Part shown: positions 16,738 to 25,237 of the stretch, one piece after another
Layout: every line of letters starts with the position of its first letter
Numbering within the stretch: position 1 is the first letter of the stretch
Source: a bacterium
GTDB taxonomy: Bacteria; UBP6; UBA1177
NCBI GenBank assembly: GCA_016290135.1
Contig: JAEESW010000003.1
Span: 82,058-146,057, forward strand
Direction of reading: 5' to 3'
DNA: 64,000 nucleotides
Made by a program: the position numbers and the translations under genes
Notes under the pieces: model-generated
Database searches by the model: none
The model's input: the letters and a program-made list of their open reading frames with translations, nothing else
What the model was told of the DNA's origin: nothing

Positions 16738-17988
16738 TTATGCGTTCATGGCCTTGAGGAAATCCTTGTTGGATTTTGTCTTGCTCATCTTGTCAAGCAT
16801 GAACTCCATGGAGTCGATGACATTGAGCGGGTGAAGGAGCTTTCTGAGTATCCAGACTTTGTTGAGAACGTCCGGTTCGAGAAGGAGCTCTTCCTTTCTT
16901 GTCGCCGACTTGTTGATGTCGAGACACGGGAAAATTCTCTTTTCCATGAGCTTTCTGTCAAGGTGGACTTCCATGTTACCGGTTCCTTTGAACTCTTCGA
17001 AAATGACTTCGTCCATACGGCTTCCGGTATCGATAAGTGCAGTCGCGATGATGGTGAGCGAGCCGCCTTCCTCGATGTTTCTTGCAGCACCGAAGAATCT
17101 TTTCGGTTTGTGGAGAGCGTTTGCATCGACACCGCCGGAAAGGATCTTGCCTGATGGGGGAACGACTGCGTTGTAAGCTCTTGCAAGTCTTGTGATCGAG
17201 TCAAGAAGAATAACGACGTCCTTGCCGTATTCTACCATTCTCTTTGCCTTTTCGAGAACCATTTCAGCGACCTGAACGTGGCGTGTAGCGGGTTCGTCGA
17301 AGGTTGAAGCGATGACTTCAGCCTTAACGCTTCTCATCATATCGGTAACTTCCTCGGGACGTTCGTCGATAAGGAGAACGATGAGGAAAATGTCGGGATG
17401 GTTTTCGGTGATCGAGTGAGCGATGTCCTGAAGAAGGACGGTCTTACCGGTTCTCGGCGGAGCAACTAAAAGACCGCGCTGTCCCATGCCTATCGGAACG
17501 AGGAGATCCATGATCCTTGTCGACATGACTGTGCTTTTCGTCTCAAGATGGATCTTCTGAGTGGGGTAGAAGGGAGTGAGGTTGTCGAAAAGAGGCGTGT
17601 GTCTGTTCTTTTCGATGTCTTCCGACTCAAAAACCGATGTGATCTTCTGAAGTGCGAAGTATCTTTCGCCTTCTTTCGGGCTTCTGATTTCGCCGCTGAT
17701 CGTCTGACCTGTGCGGAGACCGTATCTTTTTATCATTGACGGCGGAACGTAGATGTCGTCGGGACCCGGAAGGTAGTTGTATTTCGGGCTTCTGAGGAAA
17801 CCGAAACCGTCCGTGAGGATCTGAAGGACGCCGTCCGCTTCAATAATTTCATTGTTTTCAACGAGTTTCTGCAGGATCTCGTAAATAAGTTCCTGGACTC
17901 TTTTCGATGAAGCCTCTTCGATACCGAGCTGTTCGGCCATTGCGACGAGTTCATCAGGCTTTCTGTTCTTTAACTCTTGTAAATTCAT
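16738..17988 (-). CDS. rho: Transcription termination factor Rho
   Basis: A 416-residue RNA-dependent ATPase/helicase that ends transcription of untranslated RNA. The N-terminal Rho_N helix bundle (residues 1-45, [20 protein letters not shown]), the cold-shock-type RNA-binding domain (about 52-115, [28 protein letters not shown]) and the hexameric ATPase follow in order, with Walker [10 protein letters not shown], the [10 protein letters not shown] motif and Walker [17 protein letters not shown]. Length matches E. coli Rho (419). ATG 17988 follows GGAG; a TTG 12 bp upstream is an alternative. A promoter about 155 bp upstream implies a long leader, which could allow self-regulation, as known for E. 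coli rho. Confidence 0.97.
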   Translation of the reverse strand: MNLQELKNRKPDELVAMAEQLGIEEASSKRVQELIYEILQKLVENNEIIEADGVLQILTDGFGFLRSPKYNYLPGPDDIYVPPSMIKRYGLRTGQTISGEIRSPKEGERYFALQKITSVFESEDIEKNRHTPLFDNLTPFYPTQKIHLETKSTVMSTRIMDLLVPIGMGQRGLLVAPPRTGKTVLLQDIAHSITENHPDIFLIVLLIDERPEEVTDMMRSVKAEVIASTFDEPATRHVQVAEMVLEKAKRMVEYGKDVVILLDSITRLARAYNAVVPPSGKILSGGVDANALHKPKRFFGAARNIEEGGSLTIIATALIDTGSRMDEVIFEEFKGTGNMEVHLDRKLMEKRIFPCLDINKSATRKEELLLEPDVLNKVWILRKLLHPLNVIDSMEFMLDKMSKTKSNKDFLKAMNA

Positions 17989-18144
17989 AAGTTTCTCCAA
18001 ATGGTTGATAAAATATCGAAATTAAAGGACTCTTTCAAAGAAGTTACCCATTTCTTCCAAACTAACGAGGATCAATTTTTGATTTTTGTTAAAACACCCA
18101 AGCATATTGGCTGAGAGTGAACAAAACGAAATTCACGGGCTGGA

Positions 18145-18172
18145 TAGATAGTAAATAAAAGGCGTTTGTCAA
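18145..18172 (-). promoter_or_regulatory. Promoter of rho, giving a long leader
   Basis: On the minus strand, TTGACA (18172-18167), 16 bp, TATCTA (18150-18145). Transcription from here would give a 5' leader of about 150 nt before the rho start at 17988. Confidence 0.6.
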
Positions 18173-18221
18173 GATTTTTTTACTTGCATCCTGCAAATAA
18201 GCGATATTCCTGAAAAAATTT

Positions 18222-18296
18222 TTATTCCTTTTTCTCGCCGAGACCTGCTTTGTACTGGAAGATCTTGTCGCGCAGTATTGCGGCGTATTCGAATAT
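18222..18296 (-). pseudogene. Relic copy of the uvrB 3' end (UVR motif)
   Basis: These 75 bp match the end of the intact uvrB at 20720 almost base for base. Translated on the minus strand they give FEYAAILRDKIFQYKAGLGE and then KKE and a stop; uvrB ends with the same peptide plus one Gly. Similarity stops abruptly upstream and no start or upstream uvrB domains are present, so this is a non-functional fragment of a former copy or a partial duplication. Confidence 0.8.
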
Positions 18297-18356
18297 GGGG
18301 AGGATTTTTCTGTCCAGAAATGCTTGACCATTATAAGTCCGATGGATAAAGGCTTT

Positions 18357-19472
18357 TTACTCGACTTTATTGTAATATATCCTTGCCGTGACGCGCAGAG
18401 GCTTCACCGATTCGCCGCCTGAGACTGAAACGCGGTAGGATATCGGTCCGTTATGTCCTTTTGCTGCCTGACTGACGTATGCGATGAAATATTTGTAGCC
18501 TTCGCCGTCCTCTTCGGGGAAGAAAACGCTGACCGGAGATTCGACAAGCTGAGACGGGAAATAGCCCGAGACCGTGCCGAATTCGACATTTATTTCAGGC
18601 ATCGGGTCGTTTTTTGCCGCGTTTTCATCAAGATACCTGATCTCGAGCAACATTTTCGCGTGCTGGTCCGGGTCTGCGTCGAAATTTCCCTTAAGTTCGT
18701 AAGTGCTAAGCTGGAACGAAGGATTTTCGCTGTTTACGATGCCCGATTTCTTCATGACTCTGTAGCCGGTTTCGTCGGGATCGCCGTAATCCCAGACCGA
18801 TTCGAGGTCTCCCGCGAAGTTGACTCCGTTCAGTTTGTACTGGACCGGAATGCCGAGAGTCGGGCTGAAGTAGACTTCACCGGTAAATTCGGTGTTTCCG
18901 AGAAAGTCGCCGAGAGTCCCTTCGCTTATTTTTCCGCTTCCCGTGTAGTGCCTGAGCCCCGAATAAGAGCCCGAAGGAGTGTTTATAGACACATCTTCCT
19001 CTTCAAGTTTGAGCGTCCAGTCGAGCGGAACATCGACTTCGAGCGGCATTCCCGGCAGTTTCACCGTGAATTCTCCGCTTCCTTCCGTCGTTTCGCCGAT
19101 ATCCGGCAGATCTACTTCTATTGCCTCTTTCGGTTTTATCCCTTCGCCGCTTTTTGAAGTGTAGCCGCCGAACACGATCTTTTTTGTCTCTTTCGTGACT
19201 GGAAACGGTGAAAAGAGCATTTCAGCCTCGCTGTTTCCGTCGATCTTGACATCGATCACGTCGAAAACTCTTCCTGAAAATTCAGATGTTCCCGATCTTC
19301 CGAGGACATGGGGCTTTTTTTCATTGGTGAGCATCCCCGCGTTGATTGCCGCGACACTTGTGACTGTCGGTTCGCCGTAAGGGCTTTTTTCGGCGTTGAA
19401 AGAGTCTCCGCTTCCGCCTCCGCAGGCAAACATAAAAAGTGCGAAGATCGCAAAAAGTGTGAATTTTTTCAT
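18357..19472 (-). CDS. Lipoprotein of unknown function
   Basis: A 371-residue lipoprotein. The signal peptide MKKFTLFAIFALFMFACGGG ends with Cys17 as the lipid site. The start was set at ATG 19472 because GGAGG lies 6 bp upstream; the in-frame TTG four codons earlier is inside that ribosome site. The mature part is strand-rich and alternates Gly/Ser turns with charged residues; it has a C-terminal domain ending in VKPLRVTARIYYNKVE. I recognise no domain. Only the signal Cys is present, so no disulfides are expected. It is the first gene downstream of the uvrB relic and is divergent from the 19627 lipoprotein. Confidence 0.8.
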   Translation of the reverse strand: MKKFTLFAIFALFMFACGGGSGDSFNAEKSPYGEPTVTSVAAINAGMLTNEKKPHVLGRSGTSEFSGRVFDVIDVKIDGNSEAEMLFSPFPVTKETKKIVFGGYTSKSGEGIKPKEAIEVDLPDIGETTEGSGEFTVKLPGMPLEVDVPLDWTLKLEEEDVSINTPSGSYSGLRHYTGSGKISEGTLGDFLGNTEFTGEVYFSPTLGIPVQYKLNGVNFAGDLESVWDYGDPDETGYRVMKKSGIVNSENPSFQLSTYELKGNFDADPDQHAKMLLEIRYLDENAAKNDPMPEINVEFGTVSGYFPSQLVESPVSVFFPEEDGEGYKYFIAYVSQAAKGHNGPISYRVSVSGGESVKPLRVTARIYYNKVE

Positions 19473-19572
19473 GTCATCCTCCAAACAATGTGCATTTTAA
19501 ACTAACATAATTTGAAATATGAGCAACTAAAATAATTCTGATGCCTGTTTTTCAGAACATCTGAAAAAATCC

Positions 19573-19600
19573 TTGCCAATCCGTATAAAACACCTATAAT
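19573..19600 (+). promoter_or_regulatory. Promoter of the 19627 lipoprotein gene
   Basis: TTGCCA (19573-19578), 16 bp, TATAAT (19595-19600), 26 bp before the start codon. Confidence 0.75.
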
Positions 19601-19626
19601 TTCTTCGGGTTTTTGTGGAGGGAAAG

Positions 19627-20670
19627 ATGAAGAAATTTTTCGCGTTTTTCGTGTTCTTCGTGGCTTTGATTTTTGCTGTTAGCTGTGGCGGAAGTTCAAA
19701 AAGCAATGATCAAACGGAGGCAAGAGACGGCGATTCTCAACCGGATGACACAGATACAGACACTGCTTCGGACGATGATTCGTATGCCGTTCCGGATGAT
19801 GACGCGGATTCAGGAAGAGAGCCTTGGCCGCCTGATGATTGTTTCTATACCAGGTGCGCTAATCCGCCTGAGCCCGAACCCGAGCCTGAGTGTGTACTTG
19901 ATGAAAGTATTATCAACAGCGATGCTGAAAAGTATTTCGGATTCAAAGGTGTCGGTCTGATCAACGCCGAGGGCACACAGGACCCTGAATGGGCAAGTCT
20001 TGTAAATGTTGCTCTAAAAGGTATTGACGGAAAAGATATTCACTCTGGAAACGCTTATTCGTTTTTCTATGAAACAACTCTTACTGCAGATGATGGAACA
20101 GGTATGCCGGCAGTGGCACTCGAAGCAATCGGTGTCGATTCTACCCTACCCATGGGCTTGACTCGTGCTTTTGCGTATTTTCCCATCCATTACCTTGACC
20201 TTCTTGCAGAGTATGAAGGTGTATTGCCTTTAGCTCCGACCGTTCAGATCTTTGATGTTGTCTTTACATCAGACAATGCCTATGCAAAGCAGTGTCTTAT
20301 TGCTGAAAACAAATACGCCATGAACGAGGTTTTCGGTGTTGAAACGGCAGTCGGCAGATTTCAGGTTTGCTATAAAGACAACTATACATTTGAGGTGGGC
20401 AAAACTTTCAAAGTTGTAATGAATGCCGAACTTGAAACTGTTCAGAAAGCTGTTGATACTGCCGAAGACACAGATGAAGACGCGGTCGAATATACAGACG
20501 AAGATGCAGGCGAATATACAGATGAAGATGCGGTCGAATATACAGACGAAAACATAGACGAAGACACAACTGAAGATACGGACAAAGACGCAGAACCCGT
20601 TGACGATCCCTGCACCTGCTACAAAACAGAAGACTGGTCGGTTGTTGACTGCTCGGAAATATCCTGGTGA
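19627..20670 (+). CDS. Lipoprotein with acidic Thr/Asp/Glu repeat tail
   Basis: A 347-residue lipoprotein. MKKFFAF opens a signal peptide with lipobox AVSC (Cys20); the ATG at 19627 follows GGAGGG. An acidic tether (residues about 30-65) and a Pro/Glu segment (PEPEPEPE) precede a globular part of about 190 residues (GFKGVGLINAEGTQDPEWAS to FKVVMNAELE). The C-terminus is a tract of about seven EYTDEDA-like units followed by DPCTCYKTEDWSVVDC, so unlike its neighbours it has acidic repeats at both ends. I recognise no fold in the middle. Convergent with uvrB. Confidence 0.8.
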   Translation: MKKFFAFFVFFVALIFAVSCGGSSKSNDQTEARDGDSQPDDTDTDTASDDDSYAVPDDDADSGREPWPPDDCFYTRCANPPEPEPEPECVLDESIINSDAEKYFGFKGVGLINAEGTQDPEWASLVNVALKGIDGKDIHSGNAYSFFYETTLTADDGTGMPAVALEAIGVDSTLPMGLTRAFAYFPIHYLDLLAEYEGVLPLAPTVQIFDVVFTSDNAYAKQCLIAENKYAMNEVFGVETAVGRFQVCYKDNYTFEVGKTFKVVMNAELETVQKAVDTAEDTDEDAVEYTDEDAGEYTDEDAVEYTDENIDEDTTEDTDKDAEPVDDPCTCYKTEDWSVVDCSEISW

Positions 20671-20676
20671 TAAATT

Positions 20677-20711
20677 CTGTTTTTTCTTTTATTCCTTGTC
20701 TCAAAACAGAT
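20677..20711 (+). terminator. Possible terminator between lipoprotein and uvrB
   Basis: The inverted repeat TCTGTTTT / AAAACAGA with a loop of about 20 nt is followed by TTTTT. The stem is AT-rich, so this is only a weak candidate. Confidence 0.3.
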
Positions 20712-20719
20712 TTTTGGTG

Positions 20720-22693
20720 TTAGCCCTCTTTTTTCTCTCCTAAACCTGCTTTGTACTGGAAGATTTTGTCGCGGAGTATCGCGGCGTATTCGAAATCCCA
20801 TTCGGCTGCCGCTTTTTTCATTTCGCTTTCGAGTTCGGCGATGAGTTTTATGGTCCTGCTGCGCGGCATTTTGGTGACACCTTCCTTTGATTTTCCGGGG
20901 ATGTGCGATTCGATGTCGAGGACCGCCTTTTTGGTGACGCTGTGCGGCGTGATGCCGTGCTCGGCGTTGAATTTTTCCTGGATCTGTCTGCGGCGCATGG
21001 TCTCATAGACTGCGTTTTTGAGCGAATCGGGCATCGTGTCGGCGAAAAGGAGAGCCCTGCCGTTTTCGTTTCTCGCGGCACGTCCTATCGTCTGGATGAG
21101 TGAGGCTTCGCTTCTAAGGAAACCTTCTTTGTCGGCATCCAGAATGGCGACGAGCGAAACTTCGGGAATGTCCAGCCCTTCACGCAGAAGGTTGACTCCG
21201 ACGAGGACGTCGAACATGTTTTTCCTCAGTTCCATGACGATCTTGAGCCTCTCGATGCTGTCGATGTCGCTGTGGAGGTAGCGCGCTCTGATGCCGCGCG
21301 CTTTGAGGAAATCGGTGAGGTCTTCCGCCATTTTTTTTGTGAGCGAAGTGACCAAAACTTTGCCGCCGGCAGCGGTCTCCTTGACGATCTCGTCGTAAAG
21401 TTCCGCGATCTCGTTTTTGGCTGGAAGCACCTGCGGAAGCGGATCCAAAAGTCCGGTGGGTCTGTTTATAAGTTCAATGATCTCAGAGACTTGACTGATC
21501 TCATACTCTTTCGGAGTCGCAGAAACGAACATCACTTTATCGGTTTTTGCAATGAATTCGTCGAAATTGAGCGGCCTGTTGTCAAGCGCGCTCGGAAGGC
21601 GGAAACCGTATTTCACGAGGACCTCTTTTCTCGCGCGGTCGCCTCTGAACATCCCCTTTATCTGCGGCAGAGTGACGTGCGATTCGTCAACGATGACAAG
21701 GAAATCGTCGCCGAAATAGTCCATGAGCGTGGGCGGCGTTTCTCCCTCTTCGCGGTTCGTGATGTATCTCGAATAATTCTCGATCCCCGAGCAGTATCCG
21801 GCAGTCTCGAGCATCGCAAGATCCTGCGTCACGCGCTCCCTTATCCGCTGCGCCTCGATCAGTTTGCCGCTGTTTTCAAAGTATTTTATCCGCTCGGCGA
21901 GCTCAACTTTTATCTTTTCGACCGAACGTTTCAGAGTCTCCTTTTCGGCAACATAGTGGCTTGAAGGATAGACGCTCACCGAATCCAGACTCTTGATTTT
22001 CTGCCCGTCGAAAGGCCTGATAAGCGAAATTTCCTCGATCTCGTCGCCGAAGTAGGAGATCCTGACAGCGACTTCCTCTTCGTAAGGCGGAAAAATATCG
22101 ACGACATCGCCTCTCACGCGGAATTTGCAGCGGGTGAGGTCGGCATTGGTCCTTTCGTACTGCGTTTCGACCAGGTCTTCGCACAGTTTTTTCATCGGGT
22201 AGGTGTTTCCGACGAAAAGTTTTATCGTGAGATCCTTGTAGTATTCAGGCGAGCCGATGCCGTAGATCGCACTTACCGAGGCGACGATCACGCACTGCCT
22301 GGTTTCAAGCAGGTGAGCCGTCGCGTAGTGGCGCATCCGCTCGATGTCGTCGTTGCGAGCCGCGTCCTTTTCGATGTAGGTGTCGGTCGTCGGAATGTAG
22401 GCTTCAGGCTGGTAGTAGTCGTAAAAAGAGATGAAGTATCCCACCGCGTTTTCAGGAAAAAAGTTCTTGAACTCTCCGTAAAGCTGCCCCGCAAGCGTCT
22501 TGTTGTGGGCGATAACGAGTGTCGGCACATTCAAAGCCTTGATGAGATGCGCCATGACGAAAGTTTTGCCGGTTCCCGTCGCACCGAGGATAAGCTCGCG
22601 CTTCGAGCCGTTCCTGAAATTGTTTATGACCTTTTTTATCGCCTCCGGCTGATCGCCAGCCGGCGCAAAGTCTGAATGAAGCTTGAATTCCAT
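20720..22693 (-). CDS. uvrB: Excinuclease ABC subunit B
   Basis: A 657-residue nucleotide-excision repair helicase-like protein that takes damaged DNA from UvrA and loads UvrC. Walker A GATGTGKT is near residue 40, the DNA-clamp beta-hairpin region follows (YYQPEAYIPTTDTYIEKD), then DESH (Walker B), the helicase motifs QTIGRAARN, and the C-terminal UVR motif that binds UvrC (residues about 620-650). Length matches E. coli UvrB (673). ATG 22693 is preceded by GAGG. A TATAAT box lies at 22717-22722. A relic of its 3' end lies at 18222-18296. Confidence 0.97.
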   Translation of the reverse strand: MEFKLHSDFAPAGDQPEAIKKVINNFRNGSKRELILGATGTGKTFVMAHLIKALNVPTLVIAHNKTLAGQLYGEFKNFFPENAVGYFISFYDYYQPEAYIPTTDTYIEKDAARNDDIERMRHYATAHLLETRQCVIVASVSAIYGIGSPEYYKDLTIKLFVGNTYPMKKLCEDLVETQYERTNADLTRCKFRVRGDVVDIFPPYEEEVAVRISYFGDEIEEISLIRPFDGQKIKSLDSVSVYPSSHYVAEKETLKRSVEKIKVELAERIKYFENSGKLIEAQRIRERVTQDLAMLETAGYCSGIENYSRYITNREEGETPPTLMDYFGDDFLVIVDESHVTLPQIKGMFRGDRARKEVLVKYGFRLPSALDNRPLNFDEFIAKTDKVMFVSATPKEYEISQVSEIIELINRPTGLLDPLPQVLPAKNEIAELYDEIVKETAAGGKVLVTSLTKKMAEDLTDFLKARGIRARYLHSDIDSIERLKIVMELRKNMFDVLVGVNLLREGLDIPEVSLVAILDADKEGFLRSEASLIQTIGRAARNENGRALLFADTMPDSLKNAVYETMRRRQIQEKFNAEHGITPHSVTKKAVLDIESHIPGKSKEGVTKMPRSRTIKLIAELESEMKKAAAEWDFEYAAILRDKIFQYKAGLGEKKEG

Positions 22694-22716
22694 TTAAAAC
22701 CTCAAAGAACAGCGCG

Positions 22717-22744
22717 ATTATACGCTGAAAAAATATTTTGTCTT
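22717..22744 (-). promoter_or_regulatory. Probable uvrB promoter
   Basis: On the minus strand a perfect TATAAT (22722-22717) has AAGACA 16 bp upstream (4 of 6 matches to -35), 24 bp before the uvrB start. No SOS-box palindrome (CTG-N10-CAG) is obvious. Confidence 0.5.
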
Positions 22745-22754
22745 TATTTGTTTT

Positions 22755-23969
22755 TCATATTGCGTCAATCGGAATCAGCGAGTTCATACTGTCAAGCGGC
22801 AGAGTTGAGGCCGCCATGCAGAGAATGCAGCCTTTCCCGACTTCAAAATTGCTTAATCCGTGAATAACATTAAAATTTTTCAAGGATTCCCTGCCTGGAT
22901 TTGCGGATTTTTTGATCTCTATGGGAAAGATTTTTCCGTTTTGGACAATGAGCAGGTCTATTTCTTTTGAATTGTTGTCGCGGTAGTAGCAGAGACGGCT
23001 GCGGACATCGACCCCGGCATTCGCATAACTCTTGATGATTTCGGAAACGACATAAGTTTCGAACATCGCTCCCGACATTGCCGAAAGTTCAAGTGCTCTC
23101 GGGTTGTTCCAAAGACTCAGGTAGCAGGCAAGTCCTGTATCCATAAAGTAAAGTTTCGGACGTTTGACGATTCTTTTGACTGTGTTTGCGGAAAACGGTG
23201 AAAGAAGAAAAACTATTCCTGATGAAACAAGGACAGAAAGCCATGAGTCGGCGGTTTTGGAATCGATTCCGATATCTTTCGATATGTCAGAAAGGTTGAC
23301 TTCCTGAGCAGTCCGTGCTGCCACGCAGGAGATGAATCTAAGGAATCTTTCTTCATCCCTTATGTTTATGAGATCACGGATATCGCGTTCCAGATAAGTC
23401 TGCATGTATGATCCGAAGTAATCTTCCGAAGAGATTTCCTTGTCGGCTGAGAGCTTCGGCATTCCGCCTCTGTAAATTTGTCCGAAAACTTCGGAAATCG
23501 TTCTTTTCTGCTCGGAAAACGGGACTTCTTCCGGCAGAAACGCCTTGGAATCTTTTCCTGATATCTCGGAATAACTTAGAGAATACAGAGAAATCACAGC
23601 CACTCTTCCGGCAAGCGACTCACTCACGTTTTTCATTGCGTGAAACATCTGCGAACCTGTCAGAAAATACTGGCCTGAAGTATTTTTTCTGTCGACATTA
23701 ATTTTAATAAAAGGAAGAAGTTCCGGCGCATATTGGATTTCGTCAATTATGAGAGGTGTTTCATACTGCTGAAGAAAAAGTTCGGGATCGCTCTTAGCAA
23801 GCTGCTTCAATACCGGATAATCGAGTGTCACATAATTGATCTTCCCGTTTTTTCGGGCGAATTCTTTGAGCAAAGTCGTTTTTCCGGTTTGTCTTGCTCC
23901 GCAGACCATAATTACAGGAAAATGCTTTGAAAGCTCTTCAATTCTTGAAACTGCCGTTCTTTTAATCAT
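22755..23969 (-). CDS. AAA ATPase with DUF4143 domain
   Basis: A 404-residue P-loop ATPase of the common AAA_14 plus DUF4143 family. Walker A GARQTGKTTLL is near residue 25, Walker B PLIIDEIQYAPEL near 80, and sensor TGSQMF near 110. The C-terminal DUF4143 part contains a winged-helix-like DSKTADSWLSVLVSSGIV and an IDLLIVQNGKIFPIEIKKS stretch that resembles a nuclease-type core (D...E-x-K). Family members are widespread, often strain-variable, and their role is unproven. I set the start at ATG 23969 after GGAGAC rather than the 44-codon upstream extension. It stands alone between uvrB and the second hydrogenase-linked operon. Confidence 0.88.
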   Translation of the reverse strand: MIKRTAVSRIEELSKHFPVIMVCGARQTGKTTLLKEFARKNGKINYVTLDYPVLKQLAKSDPELFLQQYETPLIIDEIQYAPELLPFIKINVDRKNTSGQYFLTGSQMFHAMKNVSESLAGRVAVISLYSLSYSEISGKDSKAFLPEEVPFSEQKRTISEVFGQIYRGGMPKLSADKEISSEDYFGSYMQTYLERDIRDLINIRDEERFLRFISCVAARTAQEVNLSDISKDIGIDSKTADSWLSVLVSSGIVFLLSPFSANTVKRIVKRPKLYFMDTGLACYLSLWNNPRALELSAMSGAMFETYVVSEIIKSYANAGVDVRSRLCYYRDNNSKEIDLLIVQNGKIFPIEIKKSANPGRESLKNFNVIHGLSNFEVGKGCILCMAASTLPLDSMNSLIPIDAI

Positions 23970-24096
23970 GCTTCGTCTCCGATTTTCATACAATTTCGGA
24001 ATACAATTCCTGTTTTGTATGATAATCCGCTTTCCGGAGATTGCAAGAGTTTTTTGTGCAGAGTTGTCTGAATCAGCCGATAAATTTTCTGAGCTC

Positions 24097-24124
24097 TTCA
24101 CTTTTCACATTTTTTCTGTATTAT
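24097..24124 (+). promoter_or_regulatory. Candidate promoter of the DRTGG-PHP-HATPase operon
   Basis: TTCACT (24097-24102), 16 bp, TATTAT (24119-24124), 35 bp before the start codon. Both boxes deviate from consensus. Confidence 0.45.
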
Positions 24125-24158
24125 AACGCGGTTTTTTTGATTTTTGACGGAGTGAAAT

Positions 24159-24491
24159 ATGAAAGTTAAGGAACTTGTTGAAAAACTGAATCTTAAGGTT
24201 TTTACCGAAAAAGGCGATCTGGAAAAGGAAATTTCCGGCGGCTACACTGGAGACTTGCTGAGCGATGTAATGGGAACTGCGAAGGACGGAAACGTTCTGG
24301 TCACGGTTCAGTCGCACAAAAACGTAACGGCTATAGCTTCTCTTAAAGAGCTCGCGGCAGTCGTTCTGGTAAAGGGAATCTCGCCCGAACCCGAGATGCT
24401 CGAATCGGCTGAGGACGAGGGGATCGCGGTTCTCGGAACTAAAGAGAACGCATTTACGATTTCCGGCAAAATTTACGAACTTATAAAGTAA
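24159..24491 (+). CDS. DRTGG-domain protein, hydrogenase-cluster type (copy 2)
   Basis: A 110-residue paralogue of the protein at 13965. Shared features are the N-terminal helix (MKVKELVEKLNLKV), the GDLLSDVM motif near residue 33, and a beta-alpha core (NVLVTVQSHKNVTAIASLKELAAVVLV, then the GIAVLGTKENAFTISGKIYEL end). It is the first gene of an operon with a PHP phosphoesterase and a HATPase (5 bp, then a 4-bp overlap) directly in front of hydCBA. A regulatory ligand-binding role is likely but not shown. ATG 24159 is preceded by GGAG. Confidence 0.75.
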   Translation: MKVKELVEKLNLKVFTEKGDLEKEISGGYTGDLLSDVMGTAKDGNVLVTVQSHKNVTAIASLKELAAVVLVKGISPEPEMLESAEDEGIAVLGTKENAFTISGKIYELIK

Positions 24492-24496
24492 AAACC

Positions 24497-25237
24497 ATGA
24501 ACCAGTACAGGGCGGATCTTCACATCCACACGCTGCTTTCCCCGTGCGGCTCGCTTGAAATGAGCCCTGCGGCGATCCTCGAAGCGGCAGCTGAAAAGGC
24601 TCTCGATATCATCGGGATAGCCGACCACAATTCGACGAGGCAGTCGACGATCATCCGCGATATGGCGAAAAAATACGGGATTTTCGTTCTCTGCGGCGCC
24701 GAAATAAACACGAAAGAGGAGATCCACTGCCTTGCATTCATGGAAGACGACGAAAAACTCGCGGTTTTTCAGTATTATCTCGACGAACACCTGATAAAAG
24801 TGCCGAACAATCCCGAAAAAATGGGATATCAGGTTGTCGTGAACGAGGCTGAGGAGATAATTTACGAAGAGGAAAATCTTCTTATCGCCGCAATTGACCA
24901 GGATATCGAAGCGGCTGAAAAGTTCGTCCACTCGCTCGGCGGGATCTTCATTCCGGCGCACATCAACAAGACCGTGAACAGCCTTCTCGGGCAGCTCGGT
25001 TTCATTCCGCCGGACCTGAAACCTGACGCGGTCGAGATCTCGCGGCACATCACGAGAGAAAAATTCCTCGCCGAAAATCCGTTCGTGAAGGGTTTCAACA
25101 TCACGACGGCAAGCGACGCCCACATTCCCGGCGATGTCGGAAAGATCGCATCTGTTTTTGAAATCGAAAAAAGAAGTTTCGCCGAAATAAAAATGGCGCT
25201 TCACGGCGAAAACGGAAGGAGGGTTATCACAAAATGA
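24497..25237 (+). CDS. PHP-domain metal-dependent phosphoesterase
   Basis: A 246-residue PHP-fold protein. The metal-binding motifs are visible in order: ADLHIHTLLSPCGS (H-x-H), IGIADHNST (D-H-N), an acidic GAEINTKEEIHCLAF strand, PAHINKTVNS, and near the C-terminus TASDAHIPGD (D-x-H). Relatives include the exonuclease/phosphatase TrpH (YciV), but this short form is the type found in [FeFe]-hydrogenase clusters of Clostridia and Thermotogae. The substrate is unknown; a phosphate ester signal or nucleotide is possible. Its stop overlaps the next start by 4 bp (ATGA). Confidence 0.85.
   Translation: MNQYRADLHIHTLLSPCGSLEMSPAAILEAAAEKALDIIGIADHNSTRQSTIIRDMAKKYGIFVLCGAEINTKEEIHCLAFMEDDEKLAVFQYYLDEHLIKVPNNPEKMGYQVVVNEAEEIIYEEENLLIAAIDQDIEAAEKFVHSLGGIFIPAHINKTVNSLLGQLGFIPPDLKPDAVEISRHITREKFLAENPFVKGFNITTASDAHIPGDVGKIASVFEIEKRSFAEIKMALHGENGRRVITK

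Larger units (their letters stand above)
17989..18356. other. Intergenic region between rho and the 18357 lipoprotein gene
   Basis: This 368-bp stretch holds the rho leader, the rho promoter (18145-18172) and the uvrB relic (18222-18296). The 80-codon frame across it has no ribosome site and overlaps the relic in another frame, so I do not call it a gene. Confidence 0.6.

Noticed and set aside
18089..18331. 80-codon gene upstream of rho
   Set aside because: No ribosome site; it reads the uvrB relic out of frame and crosses the rho promoter.
22755..23969. Toxin-antitoxin or phage-defence ATPase
   Set aside because: The DUF4143 ATPase stands alone, with no antitoxin, nuclease or methylase partner nearby, so a defence call is not supported.
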